This document shows, piece by piece, positions 9,033-17,129 of a stretch of 41,865 bases of DNA (position 1 is the first letter of the stretch; every line of letters begins with the position of its first letter). Below the pieces are notes generated by a model. That model made no database searches and had not been told where the DNA came from. It worked only from the letters and a program-made list of their open reading frames with translations. Where the stretch lies: assembly GCA_946410125.1 (NCBI GenBank), contig CAMJZF010000007.1, positions 1 to 41,865 of the forward strand, read 5' to 3'. The DNA comes from an uncultured Prevotellaceae bacterium. Its GTDB lineage: Bacteria; Bacteroidota; Bacteroidia; Bacteroidales; Muribaculaceae. Both the position numbers and the translations under genes were made by a program.

Positions 9033-9965
9033 CTATCTGAAATCTTTAAGCACTCCATCAACAAAGAACAAATATCGCCCGCCATCGTAGTACCAGTACT
9101 CACGCAATCCAGTCTGGTCGGGCAGCTGACGCACGTTAACAGGATTTCCCATTGCCAGGCTACATTCCTGCTTTGTCATCCCCTCGGCAACCTTGCAATG
9201 GACAATATTGCTCCAGTTAGTTTCCGAGATGTTAGGATATTGCTTACGCACGTCGGTCATCGAGAACATCGAGTCGAAATCACGTCCCGCGCCATGGGTG
9301 CCGGGAAGTTTCATCCACACAAAAGCCCTATCGCCATTATCGGCGGCACGGAATTCCATCTTAACTGGATATACTCTGTTGCCAGGTTTCACATCCAATA
9401 TCTCCACCGGCACAAACCGCCTCCCGTTCATCAGGCCGCTGTTCTCTATATCATACCATATAGGAGTTTTCACATAAACGGTTTTACTCTTAAGCTGCTT
9501 GGCCAAAAATTGCAACATGTCGTCATCAACCAAAAATGGTATAGAGAACGATGAACTCTTTACATCCTGAAGGGTTCGACCAGTATCATACACAAGACGA
9601 TAAGTTCCTAATTTAAGATAAATCTCCACCTCTTCGCTGTTATCGACCCGACGGTGAATGCCATAGCCATCATAGGTGAGCTTCTTGCCCTCGATGTCAA
9701 GAGAATCGATATTGTAATCGACCGATGGCCTGAAGATGAGCCGAGCCTGATTGTCGACTACCCAAAAGCCCTTGCCTTCTCGCCATGAAGGCAAGGAATC
9801 GGCAAAGACAGGCAGCGATGACGACGACCGGCCTTTTTCCAGTTCTTGCTCGGCTCGGCGAACATCCTTCTCGGTAATAGCCTTAGTGCTCTCCACCCCA
9901 GTGAAGCATCCCTGCATGACAAGCATGAGAAACGCCAGCAATAATATATTTATAGCGCGAATCAT
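9033..9965 (-). CDS. Lipoprotein with BamE/SmpA-like C-terminal domain
   Basis: The protein has 310 residues. The lipobox is VMQGC with Cys20, so it is an envelope lipoprotein. The C-terminal 60 or so residues (IVHCKVAEGMTKQECSLAMG, then REYWYYDGGRYLFFVDGVL) follow the SmpA/OmlA pattern, in which a helix is followed by a sheet containing aromatic W-Y and Y-L-F strands. The central part is beta-rich and unrecognised. The gene abuts the MBL hydrolase gene with no gap. Function is unknown; a structural envelope role is inferred only from the C-terminal fold. Confidence 0.65.
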   Translation of the reverse strand: MIRAINILLLAFLMLVMQGCFTGVESTKAITEKDVRRAEQELEKGRSSSSLPVFADSLPSWREGKGFWVVDNQARLIFRPSVDYNIDSLDIEGKKLTYDGYGIHRRVDNSEEVEIYLKLGTYRLVYDTGRTLQDVKSSSFSIPFLVDDDMLQFLAKQLKSKTVYVKTPIWYDIENSGLMNGRRFVPVEILDVKPGNRVYPVKMEFRAADNGDRAFVWMKLPGTHGAGRDFDSMFSMTDVRKQYPNISETNWSNIVHCKVAEGMTKQECSLAMGNPVNVRQLPDQTGLREYWYYDGGRYLFFVDGVLKDFR

Positions 9966-9984
9966 TATCTAATATTATCCACTA

Positions 9985-9992
9985 CAAAATTA
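9985..9992 (-). promoter_or_regulatory. TAATTTTG -7 box for the lipoprotein/MBL pair
   Basis: TAATTTTG on the minus strand lies 19 nt before the lipoprotein ATG. No clear -33 TTG is seen. Confidence 0.5.
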
Positions 9993-10119
9993 CTCTTTTC
10001 CAAGCAAAACACAGCATTAAACACGCCTGATTTTTGCTTTTTTATTAATAAAAGAGCTTTTTGAAGTTTTTTTTTCAAAAAAACGTTGATTAAGACATGA
10101 TGGTTTCAAATAAAATGCT

Positions 10120-10127
10120 TAACTTTG
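10120..10127 (+). promoter_or_regulatory. TAACTTTG -7 box upstream of the nucleoside phosphorylase, separated from it by a MITE-like element
   Basis: TAACTTTG ends 15 nt before the 185-bp repeat element at 10143. No better promoter is visible between that element and the ATG at 10361, so the element would be transcribed as a 5' leader. Confidence 0.55.
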
Positions 10128-10142
10128 CTTTTTGATAGTTTC

Positions 10143-10327
10143 AACCCTAATCGGTCATTAGGATTTATGATAGAACAGAATTTATTTTGAGCAGATTGTA
10201 AAGTGATTGCCGAAGACATAGCGGCTATGACAAGGCAATATCTGCAACAAGATGCCATAATAAAGCTGTTATAGCATAAACAGACCTAAAATCATGACCT
10301 TTTGTCGCCTAATTACCGATTTGGGTT
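10143..10327 (+). mobile_element. MITE-like element, copy A (185 bp)
   Basis: The ends AACCCTAATCGGTCATTAGG and CCTAATTACCGATTTGGGTT are inverted repeats matching at 18 of 20 positions. The interior matches the 253-bp copy at 39296 except for an internal deletion of roughly 65 bp. It carries no ORF of useful size. It sits between a promoter box and the nucleoside phosphorylase start codon. Together with 9966-10142, which holds divergent promoters, this accounts for the 395-bp gap. Confidence 0.8.
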
Positions 10328-10360
10328 TATGTTGAATTTTAATAAAAACCTCTCAGATAT

Positions 10361-11245
10361 ATGGCAAAGAAACACATTCCCGATTCAGAGATGATCATCA
10401 ACGACGATGGTTCAATCTTCCACATCCATCTCAAGCCCGAACAGCTCGCCGACAACATCATCATTTGCGGAGACCCTGGCCGAGTGAACATGATAGCATC
10501 CTACTTCGACACCAAGGACTTTGAAGTGTCGAGCCGTGAATTCCACACCATTGGCGGCACCTATAATGGAAAGCCCATCATGGCTCTCTCACACGGTATT
10601 GGCGGCGACAACATCGACATCGTTGTTACCGAACTTGATGCCCTTGCCAACGTCGACTTTGAAACCCGCACCGTCAAGGACGAGCACCGCACCCTCAACA
10701 TCGTGCGCATTGGCACCAGTGGTGGCTTGCAGCCCTACGTGCCCGTGGGAACTCCTGTGATTGCAAGCAAGGCTCTTGGCTTTGACGGCGTGATGAACTA
10801 CTATGCAGGGCGCAACGAAGCCTGTGACCTGGAGATGGAGCGACAGTTCTGCGACTTCGTGAAGTGGAACCCACTGTTCTGCAAACCTTACATCGTAGAA
10901 GCCGACCCAACACTCGTTGAGAAGATAGGTCGCGACGACATGGTGCGTGGCTACACCATTTCGGCGGTAGGATTCTATGGACCACAAGGGCGTGAGGTGC
11001 GCTTGCCACTGGCCGAGCCTGAACTTAACAAGCGCATCGAGGCTTTTGAATATGACGGCGGTCACATCACCAACTACGAGATGGAAGGTGCCGCACTTCA
11101 AGGCCTTGCCAAGCTCATGGGGCATCGAGCCATGACAGTGTGCTCAATCATTGCCAACCGTGTTGCCACCGAGGCCAACCCCAACTACAAGACAGCTGTC
11201 AACGACTTGGTAAAGACAGTTATCGAGCGCCTGATGGCCGACTAA
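10361..11245 (+). CDS. Nucleoside phosphorylase, uridine phosphorylase type
   Basis: The protein has 294 residues. It belongs to the PNP_UDP_1 superfamily, which cleaves nucleosides with phosphate. Landmarks are the phosphate-binding GDPGRV (residues about 38-43), SHGIGGDNIDIVVTEL, the RIGTSGGLQPYVPVGT core, and the nucleoside/ribose-binding TNYEMEGAALQGLA near the C-terminus. The family likeness is closest to uridine phosphorylase, but purine specificity cannot be excluded by eye. It is followed by a strong terminator and preceded by a repeat element in its leader. Confidence 0.85.
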   Translation: MAKKHIPDSEMIINDDGSIFHIHLKPEQLADNIIICGDPGRVNMIASYFDTKDFEVSSREFHTIGGTYNGKPIMALSHGIGGDNIDIVVTELDALANVDFETRTVKDEHRTLNIVRIGTSGGLQPYVPVGTPVIASKALGFDGVMNYYAGRNEACDLEMERQFCDFVKWNPLFCKPYIVEADPTLVEKIGRDDMVRGYTISAVGFYGPQGREVRLPLAEPELNKRIEAFEYDGGHITNYEMEGAALQGLAKLMGHRAMTVCSIIANRVATEANPNYKTAVNDLVKTVIERLMAD

Positions 11246-11271
11246 ACAAACTCATTATCGGGTAAACTAAA

Positions 11272-11315
11272 ACAGGATGCGTTGCTCAAGTGAGAGTCGC
11301 ATCCTGTATTTTTTT
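11272..11315 (+). terminator. Rho-independent terminator of the nucleoside phosphorylase gene
   Basis: A 10-bp perfect stem (ACAGGATGCG with CGCATCCTGT, 11272-11281 and 11298-11307) is followed by T7 at 11309-11315. Confidence 0.88.
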
Positions 11316-11361
11316 AGGTTCTTACCGGCTTCGTTGCCAGCTTAATCTGTTGGAGATTGAT

Positions 11362-11523
11362 TTAATTTGCGATAAAGCCTTCAAGTCCTGGCTGATTAAT
11401 ACCTGTGGGGGTGTAAGCTCTTGCAAATTGCTTGAGGAAATTGATAGTAGAAATTTTTGGTCCTATCTCAATTTGCTCCTCGTGTGTTTCAAATTTTAAT
11501 TCTTCGATGTAGTTTTCTTGCAT
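11362..11523 (-). CDS. 53-residue peptide of unknown function
   Basis: This short minus-strand frame begins MQENYIEELKFETHEEQ and ends NQPGLEGFIAN. A purine-rich GGAAAGG lies about 8 nt before the ATG, which is unusual here since most genes lack a recognisable ribosome site. The acidic N-terminus followed by an INFLKQFARAY helix and a short GF-N tail resembles small Bacteroidales peptides I have seen, but I cannot name a family. An 8-bp inverted repeat (11522-11529 with 11568-11575) includes two bases of the start codon and encloses the ribosome site. The opposite-strand frame over the same bases has no support. It lies in the gap between the phosphorylase and the phosphoethanolamine transferase. 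Confidence 0.6.
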   Translation of the reverse strand: MQENYIEELKFETHEEQIEIGPKISTINFLKQFARAYTPTGINQPGLEGFIAN

Positions 11524-11708
11524 AGGCAGCCTTTCCGTTATTTGTTACATCTATATAACGTAGCTAACTGCCTATTATTTTTCAAATTGAGATATTTTTT
11601 TCAAAAAAGTTATAAACAGGTAAAAAGGCGTCTCGCAAATATAAGACCGATGTGAGAATAATTGACAAGAAATCACCAAATCTTATTATCTACTTGCTTA
11701 TAAAGAAA

Positions 11709-13406
11709 TCAAGGAAACTGAAGGTTATTTTTCTTGAACATGTCAATGTCGGGTTGTTTCATGCCACAGTCGTCAAGGGGCATTAACTCGTTATGATCAT
11801 TGATATAGAGCCGCTTGTGGGGCTTGAATGCTTTATTACACAACGAAAGAGACGCCTTTTTATAAGGCGATTCAATGCCACTCAAGTCAAGCATGGTGTG
11901 GAAAATCACCATATTGGTCGACACTGGCACATTGACATGAGATTTGAGCTGAGCCACTAACTGGGGATACTGCGTTGCAAAAGATTGAGAAGTCCATACC
12001 AACAACGGCACTCGCAACTGATAATAAGTAGGTATTGGAGAAGCGTGAAGGAAGCGCCCACGACTGTCATCGAAGATATCCTCACCATGGTCGCTGGTAA
12101 AAATCACAGCACTGTTAACTCCCTTGGCATCAACTTGCCGAATGATAGCGGCAAGCACCTTGTCGGTATTGGCAATAGTGTTATCGTAGGCATTGATAAG
12201 TTCTTTGCGGTAAACCTTCTCGGCCGAAATTATATTATCGGGCTTGAAAAAGGCTTCTTCCTTAGTGTATCGGTCCTTATAGTTGAAGTGTGACCCATAC
12301 ATGTGCACCACTATGAACAATTTGCCTCCATTATACTTGTCAAGGCATCTTTTCACGCACTCAACAAGTTCATCATCATAGTTATTACCCATGAGCGACA
12401 CTTTATCCTTTAGGAAGACCACCTCTTGTGCCTCGCTGCCAAAGGCATCGATAAACGAATGGTTGCGCTTTTGATTGCTGTAAAAAGCAGTTTGATAGCC
12501 CACCTCATTAAACGCCGTGATGATTCCCTTGCGATAATAGAGACTATCGTAATGCTCGCTTCCCGCACTCGACATTATGGTTGGAACGCTCTTGTGAGTA
12601 GTATTAGACATTGAGAGTGCATCACGATAAACCATCAGGTTATTGAGCGAAGAAGTGCAACGATTAGTATTACGATTGTAGCCATAAAGGCTCCAATTGT
12701 CGGCACGTGAAGTCTCGCCAACGACAAGCACATAAATCTCAGGCACCGAGTCGCTGCGGGTAGCAGTAGCATGATAGGTGAAATTGCGCGACGTTTCCTC
12801 ATATTTCGACTGTTTAACGGCACGCTGTATTGCCAGTCCCACATTATAAGTTCCATTAATGGGGAAAACATCGTCTTGAGCCTTGAACCCCTTCTCGGTG
12901 AAAATATTCACCACAAGAAGCAACGCCCCCAACAGCAACACAGGTAAAGACCAGCGACGCTGGAAGATGCGAAAACGGTCGGTCATCGTGTTTTTTACAC
13001 GCAACGACACTATCGACATCACTATGCCAAAGCCATAAAGCCCAATAACAAATATCACTGCCACAAGCAGGTTGGCAAGCAGCTCGGTTGCCTCACCAGG
13101 ATTAGTGGTGAGGACATTGAGGAACATATCTACTGCAATAGGCGATTCCCCGTAGAGCCAGAGCAGCACAATTTGGAAAGCATCGACAAACATAAACCAG
13201 AACAGCCACCAAAACATCTTGCCCGGCTTGCGTGCCCAGGTGAAAGCCCAGGCATAGAACCCAAGTGGCAATACTATCTGAACAACACGAGTCAGCAAAG
13301 ATGTTGACTCGGTGAAAAACATGATGAAATTAGGCAATATCGCCATGAAGACGAAAAGCCAGTAGATGTAGTGCTGATTGGTAAATATTTGTTTTAACCG
13401 CTTCAT
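11709..13406 (-). CDS. Phosphoethanolamine transferase, EptA/sulfatase family
   Basis: The protein has 565 residues. Residues 10-170 contain about five membrane helices; the remainder is a periplasmic alkaline-phosphatase-fold domain. Catalytic landmarks are VVGETSRADNWSLYGY (Glu231), SNTTHKSVPT with the nucleophilic threonine near 270, and the metal site TSDHGED later. Family members move phosphoethanolamine from phosphatidylethanolamine to lipid A or another envelope glycan, which often raises resistance to cationic peptides. The exact acceptor here is not determined. The gene stands alone. Confidence 0.88.
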   Translation of the reverse strand: MKRLKQIFTNQHYIYWLFVFMAILPNFIMFFTESTSLLTRVVQIVLPLGFYAWAFTWARKPGKMFWWLFWFMFVDAFQIVLLWLYGESPIAVDMFLNVLTTNPGEATELLANLLVAVIFVIGLYGFGIVMSIVSLRVKNTMTDRFRIFQRRWSLPVLLLGALLLVVNIFTEKGFKAQDDVFPINGTYNVGLAIQRAVKQSKYEETSRNFTYHATATRSDSVPEIYVLVVGETSRADNWSLYGYNRNTNRCTSSLNNLMVYRDALSMSNTTHKSVPTIMSSAGSEHYDSLYYRKGIITAFNEVGYQTAFYSNQKRNHSFIDAFGSEAQEVVFLKDKVSLMGNNYDDELVECVKRCLDKYNGGKLFIVVHMYGSHFNYKDRYTKEEAFFKPDNIISAEKVYRKELINAYDNTIANTDKVLAAIIRQVDAKGVNSAVIFTSDHGEDIFDDSRGRFLHASPIPTYYQLRVPLLVWTSQSFATQYPQLVAQLKSHVNVPVSTNMVIFHTMLDLSGIESPYKKASLSLCNKAFKPHKRLYINDHNELMPLDDCGMKQPDIDMFKKNNLQFP

Positions 13407-13446
13407 TTAACAATAACCGTTCTGGAGTTTTGCTTCAAAAAACCTG

Positions 13447-13454
13447 CAAAATTA
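13447..13454 (-). promoter_or_regulatory. TAATTTTG -7 box for the phosphoethanolamine transferase
   Basis: It lies 40 nt before the ATG at 13406, with a TTG on the same strand at 13477-13479, 22 nt upstream. A second minus-strand candidate, TAGTTTTG, is at 13485-13492. Confidence 0.5.
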
Positions 13455-13497
13455 ATAATTTTTCGCGAAAACGCACCAATGCTTCAAAACTAATATG

Positions 13498-13505
13498 TAA
13501 TTTTG
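13498..13505 (+). promoter_or_regulatory. TAATTTTG -7 box for the chromate transporter/folC unit
   Basis: It lies 21 nt before the ATG at 13527. The upstream TTG at 13503 is inside this box, which argues against it as the start codon. Confidence 0.6.
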
Positions 13506-13526
13506 CACTTAAAAAAAAAGCCGAAG

Positions 13527-14105
13527 ATGAATAATTTATACCTGCAATTGTGGTTGACATTCATGAAGATTGGCGCATTCACCTTTGGAGGCGGATGGGC
13601 TATGATTTCGATTATCGAGCGAGAAATTGTCGACAATCACAAATGGATTGAGAAAGACGAATTTCTCGACCTGCTCGCCATCGCACAGGCCATGCCCGGC
13701 ATCTTGGCGGTGAACATCTCGGTGGTGGCGGGCGACCGGCTCAAGGGCATAAAGGGAAGCCTCGCTGCTGCCTTTGGCACGATATTGCCGTCGTTTGTCA
13801 TAATTCTTGCCATCGCCATTTTCCTTACCCCCGAAACAATCAAGAACAACGAAGTGCTCACACGCATCTTCAAGGGCATAAGACCAGCGGTGGTGGCTCT
13901 CATCATAGCTCCTGTTATCACAACCGCACGCGCCGCCAAAATCAACTGGAAGACTATCATCATCCCCGTTGCCGTGGCAGTTCTCATCTATTCGGGACTC
14001 CCCGTGGTTTCCAACCCCATCCTCTACATCGTGTTAGGAGGAATTGGAGGCTATATCTACTACACCCACGTCACTCTTAAGCATCGAAAGGAGGACAGAG
14101 CATGA
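13527..14105 (+). CDS. Chromate transporter family protein, first half-size subunit
   Basis: I use the ATG at 13527 (192 residues); a TTG at 13503 falls within the promoter box. The sequence has the CHR-domain signature near the N-terminus (KIGAFTFGGGWAMISIIEREIV) and AQAMPGILAVNISVVAGDR, followed by four or so membrane helices. It is a half-size member of the ChrA superfamily and overlaps the second half by 4 bp (ATGA), so the two probably assemble as a heterodimer. The family name reflects chromate efflux, but the physiological substrate in gut anaerobes is unknown. Confidence 0.85.
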   Translation: MNNLYLQLWLTFMKIGAFTFGGGWAMISIIEREIVDNHKWIEKDEFLDLLAIAQAMPGILAVNISVVAGDRLKGIKGSLAAAFGTILPSFVIILAIAIFLTPETIKNNEVLTRIFKGIRPAVVALIIAPVITTARAAKINWKTIIIPVAVAVLIYSGLPVVSNPILYIVLGGIGGYIYYTHVTLKHRKEDRA

Positions 14106-14644
14106 GCGTCTACCTGAAACTGATATGGGCTTACCTGAAGATTGGGCTCTTTGGCTTTGGCGGAGGCTATGCCATGCTCTCGTTAGTACAGCACATTATT
14201 GTGGAAAACGGATGGCTCAGCAGCCAAATGTTTACCGACATCGTCGCTATCTCGCAGATGACACCCGGCCCCATAGGAATCAACAGTGCCACCTATATTG
14301 GTTATGTATCGACAGGCAGCGTGTTGGGCTCGGCACTTGCAACCCTCGCAGTGGTAGTACCGCCCTACTTTCTCACGCTCTATGCAAGTCACTATATAAC
14401 TCGCCATAGCGACAGCACTATCATCAAGGGGGCATTCATGGGCTTGCGCCCAGTGGTTGTAGGCCTTATTGCCAGTGCCGCTCTGTTGCTGATGAACAAG
14501 GAGAACTTTGGCATTGCCGGTTCGACCGACAACTTCATCTCTATTGCACTGTGTGTGGCTTCGTTCTGCACAGTGTATTTCACCAAGACTCATCCAATCG
14601 TGGTAATAATATTGGCAGGAATTGCCGGATTCTTATTATTTTGA
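14102..14644 (+). CDS. Chromate transporter family protein, second half-size subunit
   Basis: The protein has 180 residues. It repeats the CHR signature (KIGLFGFGGGYAMLSLVQHIIV; ISQMTPGPIGINSATYIGY) and has about five membrane segments. Its start codon overlaps the stop of the first subunit, implying translational coupling. It is clearly a paralogue of the first subunit and not a frameshifted remainder, because both halves contain their own complete N-terminal CHR motif. folC follows 3 bp later. Confidence 0.85.
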   Translation: MSVYLKLIWAYLKIGLFGFGGGYAMLSLVQHIIVENGWLSSQMFTDIVAISQMTPGPIGINSATYIGYVSTGSVLGSALATLAVVVPPYFLTLYASHYITRHSDSTIIKGAFMGLRPVVVGLIASAALLLMNKENFGIAGSTDNFISIALCVASFCTVYFTKTHPIVVIILAGIAGFLLF

Positions 14645-14647
14645 AAA

Positions 14648-15943
14648 ATGACTTACAAAGAAGCTACAGAATATCTCTTTAGCCAACTTCCTGCCTTTGA
14701 ACGTCAGGGAGCCGGAGGTTACAAACCAGGACTTGGCACAGCCGTTGCACTCGACAACTGGCTTGGCAACCCTCATCGTGCCTACCGCTGCATCCATGTG
14801 GCAGGCACCAACGGCAAAGGCTCGGTTGCCAATCTTATTGCCGCCACCTTGCAAGCCAGCGGCTACAAGGTGGGACTGTTCACCTCGCCACATCTGGTGG
14901 ACTTCCGCGAGCGAATTCGCGTAAACGGAGAGATGATTGCCAAACGCAGCGTGAGCCGCTTCGTTGAGCGGTGGCAAACGAGCGGTCTTGACTGCAAACC
15001 GTCGTTCTTCGAGTTGACAACAGCTTTGGCATTTGAGTATTTCAAGAAGCAAAAGGTCGACTTCGCCGTGATTGAGGTGGGCTTGGGCGGCAGGCTTGAC
15101 AGCAGTAACATAATAACGCCCATCCTGAGCGTTATCACCAATATCTCTATCGACCACACTCAGTTTTTAGGAAACACCTTGCGAGAGATTGCATGGGAGA
15201 AGGCGGGAATAATAAAGGATGGAATACCAGTGGTAGTGGGCAATGCTTCGCAGCCCGAGGTGCGCGAGGTAATGGAGCTGACGGCACGCCAGCACCACTC
15301 CCCCATCACCATTGCCACCGATGACCCTATAGTGCTTGACAGCACAAGGGGAGCCGATGGCACATTATCGGTTTACACCATCGATTACACCGGCAACATT
15401 ATAAGCCAACTGGGTGCCGACTACCAGGTAGAGAACATCAACACCGTGCTTCACGCTATAAGAAATCTTATAGATGCAGACGTACATATTACGAAAAGGG
15501 CTGTGAAAAAGGCCTTTGCCCATGTGTGTGAAATCACCGGCTTTATGGCACGATGGATGGTGGTGGGCAAGAGACCAACTGTGATATGCGACGCGGGCCA
15601 CAACGCCGGTGCGTGGCAACAGCTGTCGAAGCAACTTAACTGCATTGAATGCGACCACCTGCACATGGTGCTGGGCTTCTCGGCCGACAAAGAAATAGAC
15701 AAAGTGCTCGCCATGATGCCAAAGGATGCCATCTACTACTTCACACAAGCCCAATCGCCACGCTCGATGAATGCCGAAGCACTACAGGAGCTTGGCTCAA
15801 GATACGGATTGAAAGGCGATGCCTATCCCATTGCACGCAATGCCTACAAGGCAGCAATAAAAGCCGCCAAACCCAGCGATGCGGTGTTTGTGGGTGGCAG
15901 CTTTTATGTGCTTGGCGACTTGTTCAAGCAAGTGATAAGATGA
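14648..15943 (+). CDS. folC: Bifunctional folylpolyglutamate synthase/dihydrofolate synthase
   Basis: The protein has 431 residues, normal length. It adds glutamate to dihydropteroate and then to folates, using ATP, in the cytoplasm. Landmarks are the P-loop HVAGTNGKGSVANL (GTNGKGS at 53-59), SPHLVDFRERIRVNG, EVGLGGRLDSSNII, SIDHTQFLGNTLREIAWEK and the C-terminal CDAGHNAGAW. It is the third gene of the chromate-transporter unit, and its stop touches the stop of the convergent lipoprotein gene (15943/15944), leaving no terminator space. Confidence 0.93.
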   Translation: MTYKEATEYLFSQLPAFERQGAGGYKPGLGTAVALDNWLGNPHRAYRCIHVAGTNGKGSVANLIAATLQASGYKVGLFTSPHLVDFRERIRVNGEMIAKRSVSRFVERWQTSGLDCKPSFFELTTALAFEYFKKQKVDFAVIEVGLGGRLDSSNIITPILSVITNISIDHTQFLGNTLREIAWEKAGIIKDGIPVVVGNASQPEVREVMELTARQHHSPITIATDDPIVLDSTRGADGTLSVYTIDYTGNIISQLGADYQVENINTVLHAIRNLIDADVHITKRAVKKAFAHVCEITGFMARWMVVGKRPTVICDAGHNAGAWQQLSKQLNCIECDHLHMVLGFSADKEIDKVLAMMPKDAIYYFTQAQSPRSMNAEALQELGSRYGLKGDAYPIARNAYKAAIKAAKPSDAVFVGGSFYVLGDLFKQVIR

Positions 15944-16576
15944 TTACAACTCGGCAGGTGGCTGACTCCTCAAAAGGGTGTCGGTGTAGTCGAGCGAAGT
16001 AGTATAGCAAGTCTTGTTATCATCGTCGCTGTAGCTGTAACATATCACACTGGCAATATATTGCGACTTGGTATAGGCTCGCTTAAAGGCATAAATCGTT
16101 GAGTCTTGAGGGTCGAAGTCGGTGAGCCTGTATTTCTTTCCCACATTGGCTACCACATTATTGAAGTCGGCAAGAGCTTCTTCTTTAGTGTCGCGTGGCG
16201 TATAGAACGAAATGTTATAGAACTTGCCGTTATTTAAGTTAACGGTAAGATTAGCCCACTGCATACCTCCAAATGCGTAATATTCCGACTTGTGCCCAAA
16301 CACGAGGGCATCGTCATCGCTAAGATCCTCAAGAAGGAGCAGGCCGTGTTGTGAAAAATTCTCGACAACCTCCTGAGCCGTAGCACCAAAGTGGGTATCG
16401 AAGAAAACAGTTTGCACACTATCGTTCCACAAAGTGTCGGTCGAGGCAATCGAGTCGTTAATCGAGATGCTATCGCCGGTTTCCACCGAGAACGAACTCT
16501 TGAAGTTGCAGGACGGCATAACCACTGTAGCAACCATCACTGCGATGGCAATTAAAGCAGAATTGTGTTTTTTCAT
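15944..16576 (-). CDS. Lipoprotein of unknown function
   Basis: The protein has 210 residues. The lipobox is VMPSC with Cys23. The mature part begins with a Ser/Asp-rich linker, then a beta/alpha segment beginning FDTHFGATAQEVVENFSQHGLLL that recalls small domains binding protein partners. Family not recognised. It lies downstream of the RNase P RNA gene on the same strand and convergent to folC. Confidence 0.6.
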   Translation of the reverse strand: MKKHNSALIAIAVMVATVVMPSCNFKSSFSVETGDSISINDSIASTDTLWNDSVQTVFFDTHFGATAQEVVENFSQHGLLLLEDLSDDDALVFGHKSEYYAFGGMQWANLTVNLNNGKFYNISFYTPRDTKEEALADFNNVVANVGKKYRLTDFDPQDSTIYAFKRAYTKSQYIASVICYSYSDDDNKTCYTTSLDYTDTLLRSQPPAEL

Positions 16577-16611
16577 TGTTTTATAATAAATTTTAAAACG
16601 TAATGCAATAT

Positions 16612-16981
16612 AAAAAAAGCAGTGGAGCTATAAGCCGGGTTATGTAGTCGTTACCCGCGGGTAACGCCGCTTGTCATTTATCTGTCTGTCATGTTGCCAT
16701 GACAGTATAGCAGTCTACCCCTCGACAATGGACGAGCAGCCCTTAGATGCCGATATACTTGACCTTGCAACTCGCAGGTAGTGCGGCGCGCCATGTCGCC
16801 GTGGCGCCCGGTGGGCTCTTACCCCGCCTTTTCACCCTTACCACCGTGAGGTGGCGGTTGTTTTCTGTCACCTTAACCCTGAGGTCACCCCCAGCTTCCC
16901 GTTAAGAAATGCGATGCTCTGTGTTGCCCGGACTTTCCTCTCACGCTCCGATGGCGTGAGCGACAAGCCACTCCACTGATT
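16612..16981 (-). ncRNA. rnpB: RNase P RNA, bacterial class A
   Basis: On the minus strand the conserved GAGGAAAGTCCGGGC core is present near the 5' end (16928-16942), and the CR-V region AAGGGTGAAAAGGCGGGGTAAGAGCCCACC is around 16809-16845 (read in parts). The P1 helix is closed by CAGTGGAG/CTCCACTG at 16971-16978 and 16620-16627. The 3' end carries the usual AACCCGGCTTAT. A T-run on the minus strand at 16612-16618 ends it. Total length about 370 nt fits. The RNA trims tRNA 5' leaders together with the RnpA protein. Confidence 0.93.
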
Positions 16982-16990
16982 ATGCGACTG

Positions 16991-17023
16991 CAAAGTTACA
17001 AAAAAAATTATTCTTTTCATCAA
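16991..17023 (-). promoter_or_regulatory. rnpB: Promoter of rnpB (TTG, 22 nt, TAACTTTG)
   Basis: TAACTTTG on the minus strand (16991-16998) places transcription start close to 16983, exactly at the RNA 5' end. A TTG at 17021-17023 is 22 nt upstream. Confidence 0.7.
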
Positions 17024-17081
17024 TCAAAATGTTGTAACAACATCGTAACTTGATTTTTTTCACCATTTAAACCTTGGTCAA

Positions 17082-17089
17082 TAACTTTG
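17082..17089 (+). promoter_or_regulatory. TAACTTTG -7 box for the Na/phosphate symporter
   Basis: It lies 40 nt before the ATG at 17130, divergent from the rnpB promoter. Confidence 0.6.
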
Positions 17090-17129
17090 CACCAAAAATC
17101 ACAATAATTCAATAACGAATTTCTAAACA

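Noticed and set aside
10143-10327. Riboswitch in the nucleoside phosphorylase leader
   Set aside because: The sequence is shared with three other unrelated intergenic sites and has inverted ends, so it is a dispersed repeat.
11290-11499. 69-residue plus-strand frame
   Set aside because: It begins inside the phosphorylase terminator hairpin; the opposite-strand 53-residue frame has a ribosome site and a plausible peptide composition.
13503-14644. Chromate transporter broken by a frameshift
   Set aside because: Each half has its own complete CHR motif and start codon with a 4-bp overlap, the normal arrangement for split members.
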